Notes: generated by a model not told the origin, from the sequence alone. 64,000 bases of DNA from Allium sativum (GCA_030737875.1 CM060922.1:307263456-307327455); one strand, 5' to 3'. Counted from the first letter of the stretch, positions 22,129 through 35,242 are shown. Translations and numbers: made by a program.

Positions 22129-22301
22129 TTAAGGTTACCAGAACAGATAAAATTTTAGAAAAAATTTCTTTCTAAAGTATTTTTGGAAGAAGTGTTTTCA
22201 AAAACATGTTTTAATGAGTAAATTAAAGAGGAAAGTCTTTTTTAAGAAAAACATAATCCCCAAAAGCCATATCTTTATCTTTCGAATTCTCCACTTTGAA
22301 T

Positions 22302-22321
22302 CTTTCCTTTTTCGTTTCAGC
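22302..22321 (+). promoter_or_regulatory. Candidate 3' splice site before gag AUG, element 2
   Basis: CCTTTTTCGTTTCAG ends at 22320, one base before the gag ATG at 22322. Confidence 0.6.
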
Positions 22322-23770
22322 ATGGCTAAAGATCTTAATCTACCCGACGGTGTAACGATACCAGGATGGTATAGGAGGTTATTGGAGGCTAGGGCCGTTG
22401 CAGGTCCAGCCAATGTTCCTCCACCACCAGTTGCACCCGTCCCTCCTCCTCCTCCTCGCGTAGATACTTTTGCAAAGACATGCAAGGAATTCAAGGCTAT
22501 GGGTGGAAAACCTTTTCTAGGGTCAGAAACGTTTGTGGAAGCTAGAGATTGGCTTAAGGAGGTGGAAGAATTGCTAGAAATCTTTGAAGTGGAAGAAGGG
22601 AGGAGAGTTAGATTAGCAGCTTGGCTAATGAAGGGAGAGGCCTCGTTTTGGTGGGAGGTCACTAATGGGGAGCGTCCTGTTGACTCTTGGGCGGATTTTA
22701 GACGTAGGTTTGAGGCAAAGTTTCTCTCTAGGGCGGAATAAAATCTATATATGGAAAGGTTCTTGACATTGAAGCAAGGAAGCTCATCAGTGAAAGAATA
22801 TGTCAACAAATTTAATCAGCTAGCAAGGTTTGGTTTGGACTTAGTGAACACGCTGGAGAAGAAGGCTCTAAGGTTCGTGAATGGCTTGAATGAACCATTG
22901 CAAGGGTTGGCTATGACTCACATCCCTATGGGGGCCACCTTTGAGAAGCTAGTAGAAATGGCGCTCATGCACGAGGAGAAAAGTGCTAAAGCTGATAAGG
23001 CACCCGAGAAGAAAGGGGATCAGAAGAAACCCCAACAGCAAAACAATAAGGGTGGTAAAGACAATAATGGCAAGGGAAAGAAGAAATGCTTTAACTGTGG
23101 GACACCAGGCCATCTCAGCAAGGATTGCCGAAAGAAGAAGAATACTGGATGTTTTCATTGTGGCGATGCGGAACATTTAGTGAAGGACTGCCCAAGGAAG
23201 GGGCAGAGGGAAGGGGCTACCTCGGGAGGACAGGTGCAGGCTCTTATGGCACCAGGGCAGGCAAGGGGACAAGTTCAGGCTCTCGCGGTCCCACCGCTGC
23301 AAGAACGAGGTAGAACCATTTCTGTTGAAAGCTTAGTTTTTCTGTTTGATCATCATGTCCGTACCTTATTCGATTCGGGCGCATCACATTCGTTTATCTC
23401 TACATCATTAGTTGAATCACTGCACTTAAACACCAGTTTAGTAGAGGATCCCTTAGTTGTTTTGAATCCAATTGGGGGCTCAGCTCATTTGTCCATGATG
23501 TGTTTGGATTTGAAAATTTCTATACTTAGCGTTGAGTTTAGATGTGATGCTTATGTGTTGGGCTTCACGGGCTATGGGCTAATTTTAGGAATGGATTGGC
23601 TATCCAGAAATGGGGCCGTTCTTGATTGTGAAAGGAGAGTGGTTAGGCTCGTGACTCGCCTTGGCAACACTCTCAAAATCTTTTGTAATCCTGTAAATTC
23701 TGTTATGCTAAGTTATCTAGAATCGCTTGATGCGTCTGAGGAAAATCTACGATCTGTTAGAGTGGTCTGA
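22322..23770 (+). pseudogene. gag: Gag and protease region, element 2
   Basis: This encodes the nucleocapsid and protease part of the polyprotein. It starts at the Met following the candidate acceptor and aligns with element 1 from the first residues. A proline-rich segment is followed by the Gag domain. The frame is cut by TAA at 22739-22741 and resumes in the same frame. Two CCHC knuckles are present; the second has Glu where Gly is usual before its His. The protease Asp-Ser-Gly begins at 23372 and is intact. A TGA at 23768-23770 ends the stretch where relatives have Arg, a likely C-to-T change. Confidence 0.9.
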
Positions 23771-24557
23771 GAGTATTCGGATGTGTTTGAGGAGGTGAAG
23801 GGCTGGCCTCCGAAGCGGGAGATAGATTTTCGAATATATCTTGTGGATAATGCGAAACCAGTATCTTTGCCAGTACGCCACATGGCTCCTCGTGAAAGGA
23901 GGGAACTCGATAAGCAAGTGAAGAAGTTACTTGAGAAGGGGTTCATAAGATGAAGTATATCGGAGTGGGGTGCTCCAGTAGTATTTGCCACGAAGGCGGA
24001 TGGGTCCCTTAGACTTTGTGTGGACTATAGAGAGCTTAATAAACTTACTAAGAAGAACAGACACCCACTGCCGAGGATTGACGATCTCTTCGATCAGTTA
24101 GTTGGCGCCTAAGTGTTTTCGCTGTTGGACTTAGCCGCTGGTTTCCATTAGTTGAGAGTGGCTGAGGATAACATAGACAAGACTGCCTTTAGGACTCCGG
24201 ACGGTTTCTATGAATGGCTAGTGATGCCCTTCGGTTTGACAAACACCCCCGCATACTTTGTTGATCTGATGAGTAGGGTGTTTAGGGAGTACCTTAACAA
24301 ATTCGTGGTAGTCTTTGTAGACGACATCTTGATCTTTTCTAAGGATGAAGAAGAGCATGCCCTACATCTTAGGGAAGTGTTGGAGACCCTACGAGTGCAC
24401 AGCCTTAAAGCAAAATTTTCTAAGTGTCACTTCTGGAGGAAGGAAGTACGATTCCTAGGGCACGTGGTTTCCAAGGAAGGGATAGCTGTGGATCCCGCGA
24501 AGGTGGTGGCCATCCAAGATTGGAAGGTCCCTAAAAATGCTACTGAAGTGAGATTTC
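23771..24557 (+). pseudogene. pol: Reverse transcriptase region, element 2
   Basis: It continues in the frame of gag but with stops at 23951-23953 (TGA), 24110-24112 (TAA) and 24149-24151 (TAG). The catalytic FVDD box at 24314-24325 is intact. A 2-bp deletion near 24552, within the segment that reads EVRSFLGL in element 1, shifts the frame into that of the following block. Confidence 0.9.
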
Positions 24558-26744
24558 TTGGGGTTGGTTGGCTACTATAGGAAGTTTATCAAAGACTTTG
24601 CAAAGATATCAGCTCCATTGACACGCCTGACGAAGAAGAACCTAGTTTTCACATGGGACGTAGATTGTGATGATGCGTTCCAACGTTTGAAGAGAGCTTT
24701 GACCTCAGCCCCAGTCTTAGTGCTGCCAGACAGGAGTAAGCCATTTACCGTATATACTGACGCTTGTGGGACAGGACTAGGCGCAGTCTTAATGCAAGAG
24801 GGTAGGGTAATAGCCTATGGTAGAAGGCAATTGAGAGCGCATGAGAAGAATTACCCCACGCATGACCTAGAGTTAGCCACAATTGTTTTCGCACTTAAGT
24901 CTTGGCGTCATTATCTTCTTGGCGAGAAATTCGAATTATTCACTGACCACAAATCTTTAAAATACTTATTCTCTCAGAAGGACTTGAACTTAAGGCAGCA
25001 AAGGTGGATGGAGTTCTTGGCGTCCTACGACTTTGAGATAGCATATACCCCTGGCAAGGGTAACGTGGTGGCCGATGCCTTAAGTAGAAAAAGATTATCC
25101 TTAAGTCCTTTGTTTGTTGAGCGGCGAGGTTTAGAGTTCATCTCTATGTTTGACTTTAGACCTTTCGTTGACTTCGTACCCGGTTTGCTAGCGTCCTTGG
25201 ATTTCAGACCTACGCTTTTGGGACGGATTGGCGAGGCACAGCGAGACGACCCGCAGTTGGTTGAGTTAGTAGAAAAGCTCAAAGGAGGGGAGTCATCAAG
25301 CCATCTCCGTAGGTATACCCTAGATGATAAGGGTTGGTTACGTAGGGACGGTAGACTTTGTGTACCAAAAGACGATGACCTAAGGAAGGCTATTCTTGAC
25401 GAAGCACATCATTCAAAGATGACCATTCATCCCTGCGGGGACAAGATGTACATGGACATGAGACGAGTTTACTTTTGGGCTGGTATGAAGAGGGACGTAG
25501 CCGAGTATGTCGCTAGATGCTTAGTGTGCCAACAAGTAAAAAAGGAGCAAAAGAAACCCGGTGGGTTACTTCACCCATTGGAGGTTCCACTATGGAAGTG
25601 GGAAAGCGTCTCGATGGATTTTGTGGATGGATTACCGCGATCGAGGAAGGGTAATACGGGGATTTGGGTTATAGTAGATAGACTTACTAAGAGCGCCCAT
25701 TTCATTCCCGTGAAGAGTAAGAGGACTGCTCCATGGTTAGCTTCTGTATACGTTCGAGAAATAGTTCGTTTGCACGGTGTTCCTTCTAGCATAGTGAGCG
25801 ACCGCGATCCTATTTTCACTAGCGAATTTTGGAGAAGCTTACAAGAGGCGGTAGGGACTCAGTTATGTTTGAGCACCGCATATCATCCTCAAACGGACGG
25901 CCAAACCGAGAGGGTGAATCGCATTTTAGAGGATCTTTTTAGGCTATGTATCCTAGACTTTGGGGGAACATGGGAAGAGCATCTTCCATTGGTGGGGTTT
26001 GCATATAACAACAGTTTTCAGTCTAGCATTGGCATGGCACCTTTCGAAGCTCTTTATGGACGACCTTGTCGTTCACCTACATGTTGGTGGGAATCTATGG
26101 ATAAGATCATACTTGGGCCCGATATGTTTAGGGAAACTCCGGAAAAGATCGACTTGATTCGAAGGAGGATGAAAGCAGCGCAAGATAGGCAAAAATCTTA
26201 TGCGGATAAGAGGAGGACAGATCTCGAGTTTGATGTTGGGGACATGGTCTTTTTCAAAGTGTCTCCATTACGGAACGTTGTTCGCTTTGGGTCCGTTGGG
26301 AAGTTAGCACCAAGGTTTGTAGGGCCATTTCCTATTAAGGAGAAGATTGGGCAGATGGCGTATAGAGTGGAGTTGCCCGGGAGACTTAGTGGTGTACACG
26401 ACGTATTCCATGTGTCACATTTGAGGAAGTGCTTGCACGAGACCACGGAAGTGGTGGAGCCGAACTTACTTAGAGAGGTGGAGATAGAGCGTGATGCGAC
26501 GATTCGACGAGCTCCTCCGCGCATTCTTGGGTCGGAGATCAAGAAGCTGAGAAATCGAGAGGTCAGACTAGTCAAAGTGCAATGGGGAGATGATGAGAGC
26601 AACGCTACTTGGGAGACGGAAGAGAAGATGCGTTCACGATACCCTTTTCTTTTCAAGGGTATGTCCTTTAATTTCTCCTTTATCGCTTATCTTGTACTTA
26701 TCTTGTCTTTAGTATATCCTCTCGCTAGTATCTTTGACCTTTAG
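24558..26744 (+). CDS. pol: RNase H-integrase-chromodomain block, element 2 (728 codons open)
   Basis: This is the longest intact part of element 2 and would form the C-terminal half of Pol. RNase H (YTDACGTG) is followed by the HHCC zinc domain and the integrase triad D354, D415, E451 (D-X35-E) counted from the first base here. The GPF motif and chromodomain tail (LVKVQW, ATWE) follow. The opening Met is only the first in-frame Met after a frameshift; there is no independent start signal, so expression is not expected. Confidence 0.85.
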   Translation: MGLVGYYRKFIKDFAKISAPLTRLTKKNLVFTWDVDCDDAFQRLKRALTSAPVLVLPDRSKPFTVYTDACGTGLGAVLMQEGRVIAYGRRQLRAHEKNYPTHDLELATIVFALKSWRHYLLGEKFELFTDHKSLKYLFSQKDLNLRQQRWMEFLASYDFEIAYTPGKGNVVADALSRKRLSLSPLFVERRGLEFISMFDFRPFVDFVPGLLASLDFRPTLLGRIGEAQRDDPQLVELVEKLKGGESSSHLRRYTLDDKGWLRRDGRLCVPKDDDLRKAILDEAHHSKMTIHPCGDKMYMDMRRVYFWAGMKRDVAEYVARCLVCQQVKKEQKKPGGLLHPLEVPLWKWESVSMDFVDGLPRSRKGNTGIWVIVDRLTKSAHFIPVKSKRTAPWLASVYVREIVRLHGVPSSIVSDRDPIFTSEFWRSLQEAVGTQLCLSTAYHPQTDGQTERVNRILEDLFRLCILDFGGTWEEHLPLVGFAYNNSFQSSIGMAPFEALYGRPCRSPTCWWESMDKIILGPDMFRETPEKIDLIRRRMKAAQDRQKSYADKRRTDLEFDVGDMVFFKVSPLRNVVRFGSVGKLAPRFVGPFPIKEKIGQMAYRVELPGRLSGVHDVFHVSHLRKCLHETTEVVEPNLLREVEIERDATIRRAPPRILGSEIKKLRNREVRLVKVQWGDDESNATWETEEKMRSRYPFLFKGMSFNFSFIAYLVLILSLVYPLASIFDL

Positions 26745-27269
26745 TTAGGATAATCCTATGGTTGAAACATTTGTTTGAGACATGTTATTTAAGATGGATG
26801 CAAAGTGGATGCAAGTGGTTGCTAGTGGTTGCTCATGGACGCATATACACACAATATTAGGCACAAGATCGGCCCAGTCACTTCATATTGCATATTGCAT
26901 ATATATGGATGTATTTAGTAAAATGGATGTATGATGATTGTATTATCATATGGATACTGCATTCAGGTGATGATTGTGCACGCATGTAGAAATAATATGT
27001 AGCATTAGGGAAATTTTGCATACATAATGGATGCATGGCACTATCATGGTTTGCATTAAGGAGATCAACTGAATCAGTGGACCTCCTGATTTTTGCATTA
27101 GATATGGACATATACACACACTGTGCATTTAAACATGAAAGCATTAGAAGTCTATAAGGACAATGGATGCCTGTGATTGATGGTTGAGTAGATGGTTGTT
27201 TGGATGTTAGGATATACATTCTTCGTAACTTGAAGATTTCGGAGACGAAATCCTTTAAGGAGGGGAGAA
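26745..27269 (+). other. Spacer with 10-bp repeats, hairpin and purine tract, element 2
   Basis: Five 10-11 bp GGATGCAAGT/GGTTGCTAGT repeats lie at 26796-26846, the conserved 27-nt hairpin at 27060-27086, and AAGGAGGGGAGAA at 27257-27269 next to the LTR. Confidence 0.8.
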
Positions 27270-30211
27270 TGTAACACCCCGTAATTCGGTTAATATTAGT
27301 ATTCACAAATTAAAGAATAACTGATCTCATACGTGAGAATTGTGGGAAATGGGTTGTGCCATTGTGTTCGTCTCGGAATTCTGGTTGAAATAGAGTCCGA
27401 GTTTGTGTGAATTGGACTTCGTATGAAGAAGTTATGGCCATCGGAAGTTTCAGAAAATTCAAAACAGCTCATAGAAAATTTAAAATTCAAACAGAAAGTG
27501 CAGAAGCGGGCTGGGTGGGAAAATTCCCGCCCAGGCAGGTCGACTGGGGGGTCGACACTAGTGTTGGCCTGCCCCCCCCCCCCCGGCCAGGTCGACTATA
27601 GTGTCGAGCTGGGTGTCGACCTGGGTCTGGTGGCTAGGGTTTGGGCAGAGGCCAATCCTGAGCTGCTGATGTGTCTTTAGGGCTGTGTTGGCAAATTTAA
27701 CGGTTCAGTTTAGTTCTGTGTTGAACTGACGGTCTAAAATAAATCCTAACTCTATAAATACCTAGGTAGTCTCTCACCCTAATTCATAAGAAAAATAGAA
27801 TAGCAACCGTCATACCGCCGCCATGGAACTCAGTGGAGCCTCCGCCAACTAAGAAGGAAGAAAACCTAATTCTCTCAACCCTAAAGCAAAGCAAAACTCT
27901 CTCTTCTTCTCTAAATTGTGAGTATGATAGTCTTAACAAGATTATTATCATTTTAATTAGGTTAAGTCATGAATGAATTATGAGTAGATGATGTGAATTG
28001 TCGTATATGTCATCATGTATGTTATTAATACTATGCTATGTGGTGTTGATATCCTATATGTTATAAATCATGCTATGATGATGTTATGTATATTGAAAGT
28101 TTCTATGCTAAGTTGTGATGAATCATACATGTTAGAAAGCCATCTATGCTAGTTAGTTCATATTAATTAAATCGTCATGTTTGGGCTATGTTGATCTATA
28201 TGACAAGTTACATATGCAAGTTAGATTGATTAGAAAAGTTATGAACATATGCCATGACATCTATTATGACATCTAGGATTATGCTATTACATACGTGATA
28301 CCCTATGCTAGTTCACACCATCATTATGTTGCCTAAAAACCCCATATGCAAGTTTATGTATAGATTTGGGCTATGATCATATCATGTAAATTGTGACATT
28401 TAACAAGTTGACACCTTCTGATCCTTAACATGCATAGTTTATGCAAGTCTCACCCCTATTATGATTAGATTTATTTTAATTGTCTATATGTTGTGATAAT
28501 TTATCTTTGTGCTATGTGTTAGACTATTCAAGTCTAGCCTATATTATGCGTTGAATAAGCGAACGTATAAACGTAGGGTAGGGGTAATATTAAGGATTTA
28601 ATAATAAGATGTTGGGGTGCAATTGATATGATTTTGCATATCACGAGTGAATGACCATAATTGTGTCAATTATGGACATCAATAAAAGTGGACTTAATTA
28701 ATAATTAGGATAGGGAATTATTAAAACTGGGGTAAAAGATTATAAGTGATAATCAATGCTTAGGACACGAGGTTGGACTCGTTTGTGACGTAAACCTGCC
28801 CGGACCCGCCCGGCAAATCCAGTGGTCACAAATGTTAGCCCAATGTAAGAGGTCCTAGGCCTAAACTAAAGCATAACAGTTGTAAAGACACGAGGTTAGA
28901 CTCTTTTATGGTGTAAGACTGCCCAGACCCGCCCGGCAAATCCAGCTGCCATAAATGCCAGTCTAATGTGAGAGGTCTTTACGAGGTTATGGCCTGAATG
29001 AATTAAGAAATATTTAACCTGATAAACATGTAAGGTGGGACATGGGGGTTAAGTAGGTGCCTTGGGTGGCATGAGGAATCTAGTGGGTGCCCTTAGTGGC
29101 ATGAGAAATACGATTAGTAAGACTTAACCAAACACACATGTAAATGGACATGACTAAGAGGGTTAAGTGGGATATACTATTGTTGACAAGCTTAGGTGGG
29201 TAGCTTGTGGGGGCCCATTTCAACTAGTGACCCAAACGTATCTTTGTGGGCCCGACCCAAGTCGAGGACGGGACACGCAAACTGGGCTTGACTATAAGAG
29301 GCCAAAACGGGGAGCGGTGGCAACGCAAGTCCAACGGGTTTCATATGCGTGTGTGGACCCGGGCTGGTAGGTAAGACGTTGTTGCATCGTGTAGGTATAA
29401 GCCGTGCATTCTCCAGTTGTATCGGGTTGCCACTTTAGGGGAGTGATACACCCCACTGTGGGGACAGCACGGGTATCTACGAGTAGGGAGCCGATCGAAA
29501 GTGGGTAGTGGGGTACACCTAGTGGAGATAAGGGCAGACGGCACCTATGTAATCAGCTAGGGGTACGTAAGGCTATTTATATTGTTTATGTGTGAAGCAA
29601 GTGGGATCAACCTTTAGGGTGACTAGTGCGGTGCAGTGTAGTAATGTGCGGTGTAGTATAGTAATTATTCGTTAGTAGTTAGGTATGCCTTTAACGTTAT
29701 CTTAAACGCTATCTTCATCTTCCTAATAGTTCATAGACATTTACTTGTCTTCCAGCTTATGCCTTAGTCTAGTTATTTTAATAATAGTATTGTTAGAATT
29801 ATCATACTCGCCAGACTTTATGTCTGACCCCCTCCATTTCTATCCTTTTTCCCCCTCCAGGTCCTCAGGTTGGACCTAGCTCTAGTGGAGTTTGATTGGA
29901 CTGCTTATCTCTCTTGGAAAGCTTGGACCATTGAAGTAAAGTCCAGCTTGTTATCTTCTTTAATGGCTATTGGTGTAATGGGATTATGCATTTTATTTGA
30001 TCAAGATGGATATTATACTTGACTCTGATTTATGGTTTTATGATGTAATAAACATGTTTAAATTTCGTTGCAATAAAGTGAAGTTTTAGATTATCAAGTA
30101 CTACTTATTATCTGTCTTGTTGTAATTTTTCTGTTCTATATTCACTTATAACCTCCATGGAAGTTAATGCATTCCCATTGTGAGTGACATTAATGGACGT
30201 GGGTTGTTACA
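27270..30211 (+). repeat. Element 2 3' LTR
   Basis: 2942 bp, matching the 5' LTR along its length, including TATA box (27753), upstream ORF (27823-27852), donor (27918), hairpins and AATAAA (30072-30077). Its last copy of the end motif reads GGGTTGTTACA instead of GGGGTGTTACA. Confidence 0.96.
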
Positions 30212-32544
30212 CCGAAGGCTGAAACCAACATCAGATCAATATTCAGAAAATCAATTATCCCAATTGATTCCTAGTTAAGTTCTAATTCTTTAATTTCCAA
30301 TCTTGGCTTTTACTTTATTCAAATGTCACTTCTAACAACTCGTCCCATTTATATATTCAATAAAATTTGTGTTTTATAACTTCGTATAACTTGGATTCAT
30401 AGATTCCAGTTAAATTTAATTCAGTTATAATCAAGTTAAAACTTCGATTAAATATTAAATCGTTTTATTAACTATAGCCACGACTTTACACTTCATAAAC
30501 TTTCCTTACTATACTTACTTCTAAATTATCATTTCGGTTATTATTAAAGGACTAATAATCCAATAACAACATTTACTAAAATAAAACTAGTTTTCCTAAT
30601 CATTAACCCCTTTAAATTAATGAACTAATTTAAAAAACAATTGATGTTAACGTCGTTAACTTGTTCAAATCTAAACATTACTAACCTGTTAGTCAATCGT
30701 TATTGATCTTTCCATTTAAATAAATTAATAATTAATTAATCTATATAATTCCATTCACTTTGATTTTTATTAAATCAAAATCAATATAAACCATTCTAAT
30801 TGTTACGCTAATTCTAGTCACTTGAATTAGCTAAATAAAATCGTTTAATAATCATCTAATAAGCACGTGTTTCGCGCACGGTAGATTTTGGTACAAAAAC
30901 GGTGATTTGTGGTTAAAATAATAAGTGTATATATGTGGTTGGTTTATTCCCTTTTTAGAATTTCATTTAAAATAATATATTTAAGAATAATTATATTCAG
31001 TTATGAACTAAATTTCTTAACTTCATTTCTAGCGATTCACCTAATGGTGAATCGATCTTTATAAAACGGTGAATCGATCATTACAATAAAATTTATATTT
31101 AGTTATGAAATACTATATATTGATTCAAAGCTTAACCACAATCAACAACCAACAGGGTTTTAAAGTCAACGGGTTTTAAACAGTTCATACAAAATATGAA
31201 ATAATAGCATACTAAATATTTGAGGAATCCGGTTTGATTCCTCCTACCTGCTCTTCCCTGCATCATAGATCAGCATAAATTTATAACAACATATGATTTT
31301 AATTTGACTATATTAACCGACGATAATATAATTCACATCAACCATATAAATCAATCCTAGGCATTCAAGGCATCCAATCAACCAATTATCAATGATTTAA
31401 TCTAATTATATGAAACTAGCACATCCTAGCATTTCAGAAACGTGTGAAAATTAACTCACCTTTGTTTTCGATTATCGGTGAATTCAAGTTGTCCATTAAA
31501 TTTTAAACGAACGTTTAAAATAAATTAGAACTCCATGTGCTTCCAAATCTCTCTGAATCAGCACAGAAATATGGTATTCTTGATTGTGATTCCAATGGAT
31601 CCGGTTGTGCCCAATTCTGTGCATATATGATAAAGCGATGCCCGTTCAAGTTTACTATTCTATTTAAATTTTCTAATTAATAACAAAATATAATTACACC
31701 TTAAATTATATTTATTACTTGGTCAACCCCTTATCCTTCGGTTACTTCTTCCTTCACTATCCAAATATTCCGTACAAGCTTCAACCCATTTTGCCGAGAT
31801 CCCTTATTCCATATATTTTTTCTTTTCTTTCGTAATGGAAAGCCCAAGCCCATATTGTCCAGCCCATCACATTCACAACCTTTCATTCCATCTCCGATTA
31901 AACATTCCAATCCTTTTTGTTTTATTTTCACAAAGACCAAGCCCAACAGCATCATACCAGCCCACCTGCGAGTTCGCTTCTTCTCGCGCATACATTTCTT
32001 CTCAAAATAAAATATGATGTACTACTATTTACATTTTACCCCCTTTTCACGCAAATACTGCTCGCCCAAATCTCCATTAATACTAACCACCGCCTGTACT
32101 GGACCAGCGCCTGCCTACAATACTTCATCCACGTATGTACAAACCTGCTACAGGCATTTCTTCCATCAATATTTTCCAACGTCGAACCATTTCTGGACAA
32201 CTCCACCATGCAAAATGCTATAGCCCATCCCTCTTGTATTCTTCTTGACCTAAAGCCACTACCAACAATCCACGAAAAACACTTTCTTCCCATATTTCTT
32301 TCCTTCCAAACATTTACCTGCTACCGCCTATATCCCTTCTTCACCCATGCATATTATTTCTGATTTCCTTCTTCTACCAGAAGTTATATGCAAATCGCAA
32401 GTTCCCACTGGAAACTTTAACACAACTTTCCATGTACTGCTATCTATATTTTCTTCTTCCTTGCTATGTAATTTACTCCCCACATCTGTTACAACGCAAC
32501 TCCTCCAAATAGTATTTCTTCCCTGCTTTGAACAGTACTACCCT
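30212..32544 (-). repeat. Old LTR remnant, copy B, leader part
   Basis: No coding is supported; a 148-codon plus-strand frame at 31917-32363 lies in CT-rich leader DNA and resembles no family I know. The block at 31210-31270 and the motif CCAATGGATCCGG near 31595 match copy A. On the minus strand a strong donor AAAGGTGAGT occurs near 31460. The segment is cut by element 2 on the left and element 3 on the right. Confidence 0.55.
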
Positions 32545-35228
32545 TGTAACACCCCGTATTTTCTATGAATATTAAAATAACGAATTAAAGAGTAATTAAT
32601 TTTAAAAGTGGGAATTAAGTAAAATGGGTAGCGTCATTGCGCTCCTTTCGGAATTTTGGTTGGAATAGAGTCTGAGTTTGCGTAAATCGGACTCCATATA
32701 AGGAAGGTATGAAGCTTAGAAGATTTCAGTTCAAAGCAGAATTAAATTAAATAATAATTAAAAATCAAAAAACAAATTCAAATTTTGAAAATCAGCCAAT
32801 AAATAATAAGCAGGAAAAATCCCACCCGAGGGTGTCGACCCCCTTAGGGGGTTGTCGACATAGGTGTCGACCCCCCTATAGGGGTGTTGACAGGGGTGTC
32901 AACCCCCCTATAGGGGTGTCGACCCCTATCTTTCCAGATCTGGGTGACGAATTCTGAAGTATTAGGGCTTATATGTCGCGCTGTGGTTGGCTAGGTGACG
33001 TGTCTCTTTGGTTTGGATGGCTTTGATGATTCCTATGCTAATCTAAAGGCCATATTTTGTCTAACAAAACTATAAATACATATCTAAACTTAACCCTAGC
33101 CTCATAACCCTATTCTATGGTGCCTCCATGTTGTCCATCTCTACACTAGCCTAGCCTCCTTATTCTCCAAACTAGAAATCAAATTAGAGAGCTTCAAATT
33201 GAAGAAAAGGTTTTTCGCTTCAATCAACAAAGAAAGATTAGAATCGCTACAACGTCAACTAATTCTCTTTTTCTAATCCTATCGCTATAAGTTCAGTTAT
33301 TATTCAGATTTAAACACATAATAGAAATCATGACTATAATGAATCGAATATAGAAGTATGCCTAATTGTAAGATAATCAATTCTAATTCATTCTTATTCT
33401 TTTGTCAAATCTGAAATTACCTATGTCTATGAGACTGTTGTGTTTGAACCTATCATGTTGTACATCAAATTAATAATTTCTTTATGTTCAATCCCATCGA
33501 ATCCGTATACCTATGATGTATTTTCCTTATTTTGCTCATATTCGTTGTTAATGTACAACATGCCTATTGGAACCATGATTCTTGTGTTTGGTACACCTTT
33601 AAATGCCTATTTTACCTTATGTCAATTCTTGTTTTTCTTCTCTATCCCTGTTCCGTTTTATTTTATGAGTACTTGGAATTTGGAAACCTTGTTGATTCTT
33701 GTTGTATGTGCGATTGTAACGCAGGGAATTGGGTATAACTTATTGGAGTAATCTTGGACATAACAAGTATATTGGTCATAACTTGAATTGGCTATAATTG
33801 TGAATAATTGGCGTACAAAAATCAAGACTTGAACATGAATAGTAAATATGTAAATTGGATAAAAGATGAACATGCCTAACCCGAGGTTAGATTGAGTTGC
33901 GGTGTAAGACTGCCCGGAACCACCCGGCACATCCAGCAACCGCAACAACATGTCTAATGTGAGAGGTTAGCGCATCAAGCCCAAAACCAGAGGTTAGAAT
34001 GAGTTTGCGATAAAAGTCTGCTCGGAACTGCCCGGCACATCCAGCAACCGCAAACAACAGTTCTAATGTGAGAGGTTGGTGCATTAATAAATTAATTAAT
34101 GCCAATGAACAGACATGCTAAGAATGGTAAGGTTAAGTAACATATGAATAAGTGACACCTAACCAATGCAACATGTTAATTAAACAAATGGGTGGGGTTA
34201 GGTTAAATTGAGAACACTTAACCGTTATAACATGTTGATTAGGAAACCCTAGCAACGGGGACCCATTTCAGTAGTAACCTACATAGATGTATCACGGTAC
34301 CCTGAACTAGGCAGGGTGGGGCACGATTACTGGGCTCATTATAAGCGGTCAAAATAGCGGCAGGTGGTGCATCAATGTAGGTTCTATCGGAGTACGGGCA
34401 TGCGCGTACTCTGGAGTGGAAAAATCAGGCACTAGGCATCAATAGTTATACACTGTGCATGTTGAATTGTGTCGGGTCGCCAATATAGGGATTGATACAC
34501 CCCATGGTGGGACTAGCACAAGTATCTACAAACAAGCGACGCCGAATGACACAAGCGATAAATACATGCGAGTAGAAGTCGATCGATAAAGGGATCATTT
34601 TATTATGAACAGATGAGGCTAGTTGAAACAACTTTTAGTAGGTACAGAGGGTGCGATAGCATATTCAATTTATCTTGCCTTATCTTGTCTTATGTTATCT
34701 TGTTACTATGGTATTATCTTATATTCGGTTTATTCATGTCATGCTCATTTTTCTTGTTTACATGCTGAAAATCACTGGGCTTACCAGGCTTTATGTCTGA
34801 CCTGTTTTCTTTCATCTTCTTTTCTTCCGTTCCCTCCCCCAAGGTCCATAGGGAGGGAATACTTCAGCTTAGTTCAGACCTTTTCCAGCTTAAAGAGAGC
34901 AGATGTATTGCTTGGATTCTCTTTTCTTGGGCTATGTCTGTGGTTACACTTTCGTTGGGGATTTATTTTGCTTTACTACTATTTTATGCTTCTTTATGTA
35001 TTTGGAGTTTTGAATCAAGACAGAGGTTTTATTGTAATGATTTGGAAGTTGGGTTTTGAGACAATGGTTGTAATGTTTTGACTGAACCACGCTGCTTATG
35101 AAATGATTTCAGTTTTTCCGCTGTTTGTATGTCTGTCTTGTAAATTATCTATATCTTTTACCTATAATACTTCCCCAAAGTTAATGCATTCCCTTCGTGA
35201 GTGACCTTAACGAAGGTGGGGTGTTACA
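32545..35228 (+). repeat. Element 3 5' LTR
   Basis: TGTAACACCCCG...GTGTTACA. The GTCGAC cluster (32834-32923) holds four sites against two in the 3' LTR (39933-39958), which accounts for the 49-bp length difference. The TATA box is at 33071-33078. The donor site reads ATAAGT at 33287, where the 3' LTR has GTAAGT (40322), so this 5' donor is lost. Paired hairpins are at 33887-33957 and 33994-34066. Confidence 0.94.
33887..34066 (+). other. Paired hairpins, element 3 5' LTR
   Basis: Hairpin 1: TTAGA pairs with TCTAA and GTTGCGGT with ACCGCAAC. Hairpin 2: TTAGAA pairs with TTCTAA and GTTTGCG with CGCAAAC. The 3' LTR equivalents are 40911-40981 and 41018-41090. Confidence 0.75.
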
Positions 35229-35230
35229 CT

Positions 35231-35242
35231 TGGTATCAGAGC
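35231..35242 (+). other. Primer-binding site, element 3
   Basis: TGGTATCAGAGC two bases after the LTR. Confidence 0.95.

Larger units (their letters stand above)
19174..30211 (+). mobile_element. Element 2: complete Tekay-like LTR retrotransposon, duplication CCGAA
   Basis: The element is 11038 bp, with LTRs of 2941 and 2942 bp and identical target duplications CCGAA at 19169-19173 and 30212-30216. Primer site, purine tract and the full gag-pol order are present. The LTRs differ at scattered sites, about two percent by eye, so it is older than element 1. The polyprotein has five in-frame stops and one frameshift, so this copy is not autonomous. Confidence 0.97.

Noticed and set aside
31917..32363. 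148-codon plus-strand frame in copy B
   Set aside because: It lies in CT-rich leader DNA antisense to the LTR, with low-complexity composition and no recognisable domain.
33440..33751. 103-codon hydrophobic frame in element 3 5' LTR, with a shorter match at 40474-40743
   Set aside because: The two LTRs are copies of each other, so agreement is expected. The downstream half differs by frame and no signal of a gene is present.
34623..35081. 152-codon frame in element 3 5' LTR
   Set aside because: The equivalent in the 3' LTR is broken by length changes, and the frame crosses the pyrimidine tract and poly(A) region.
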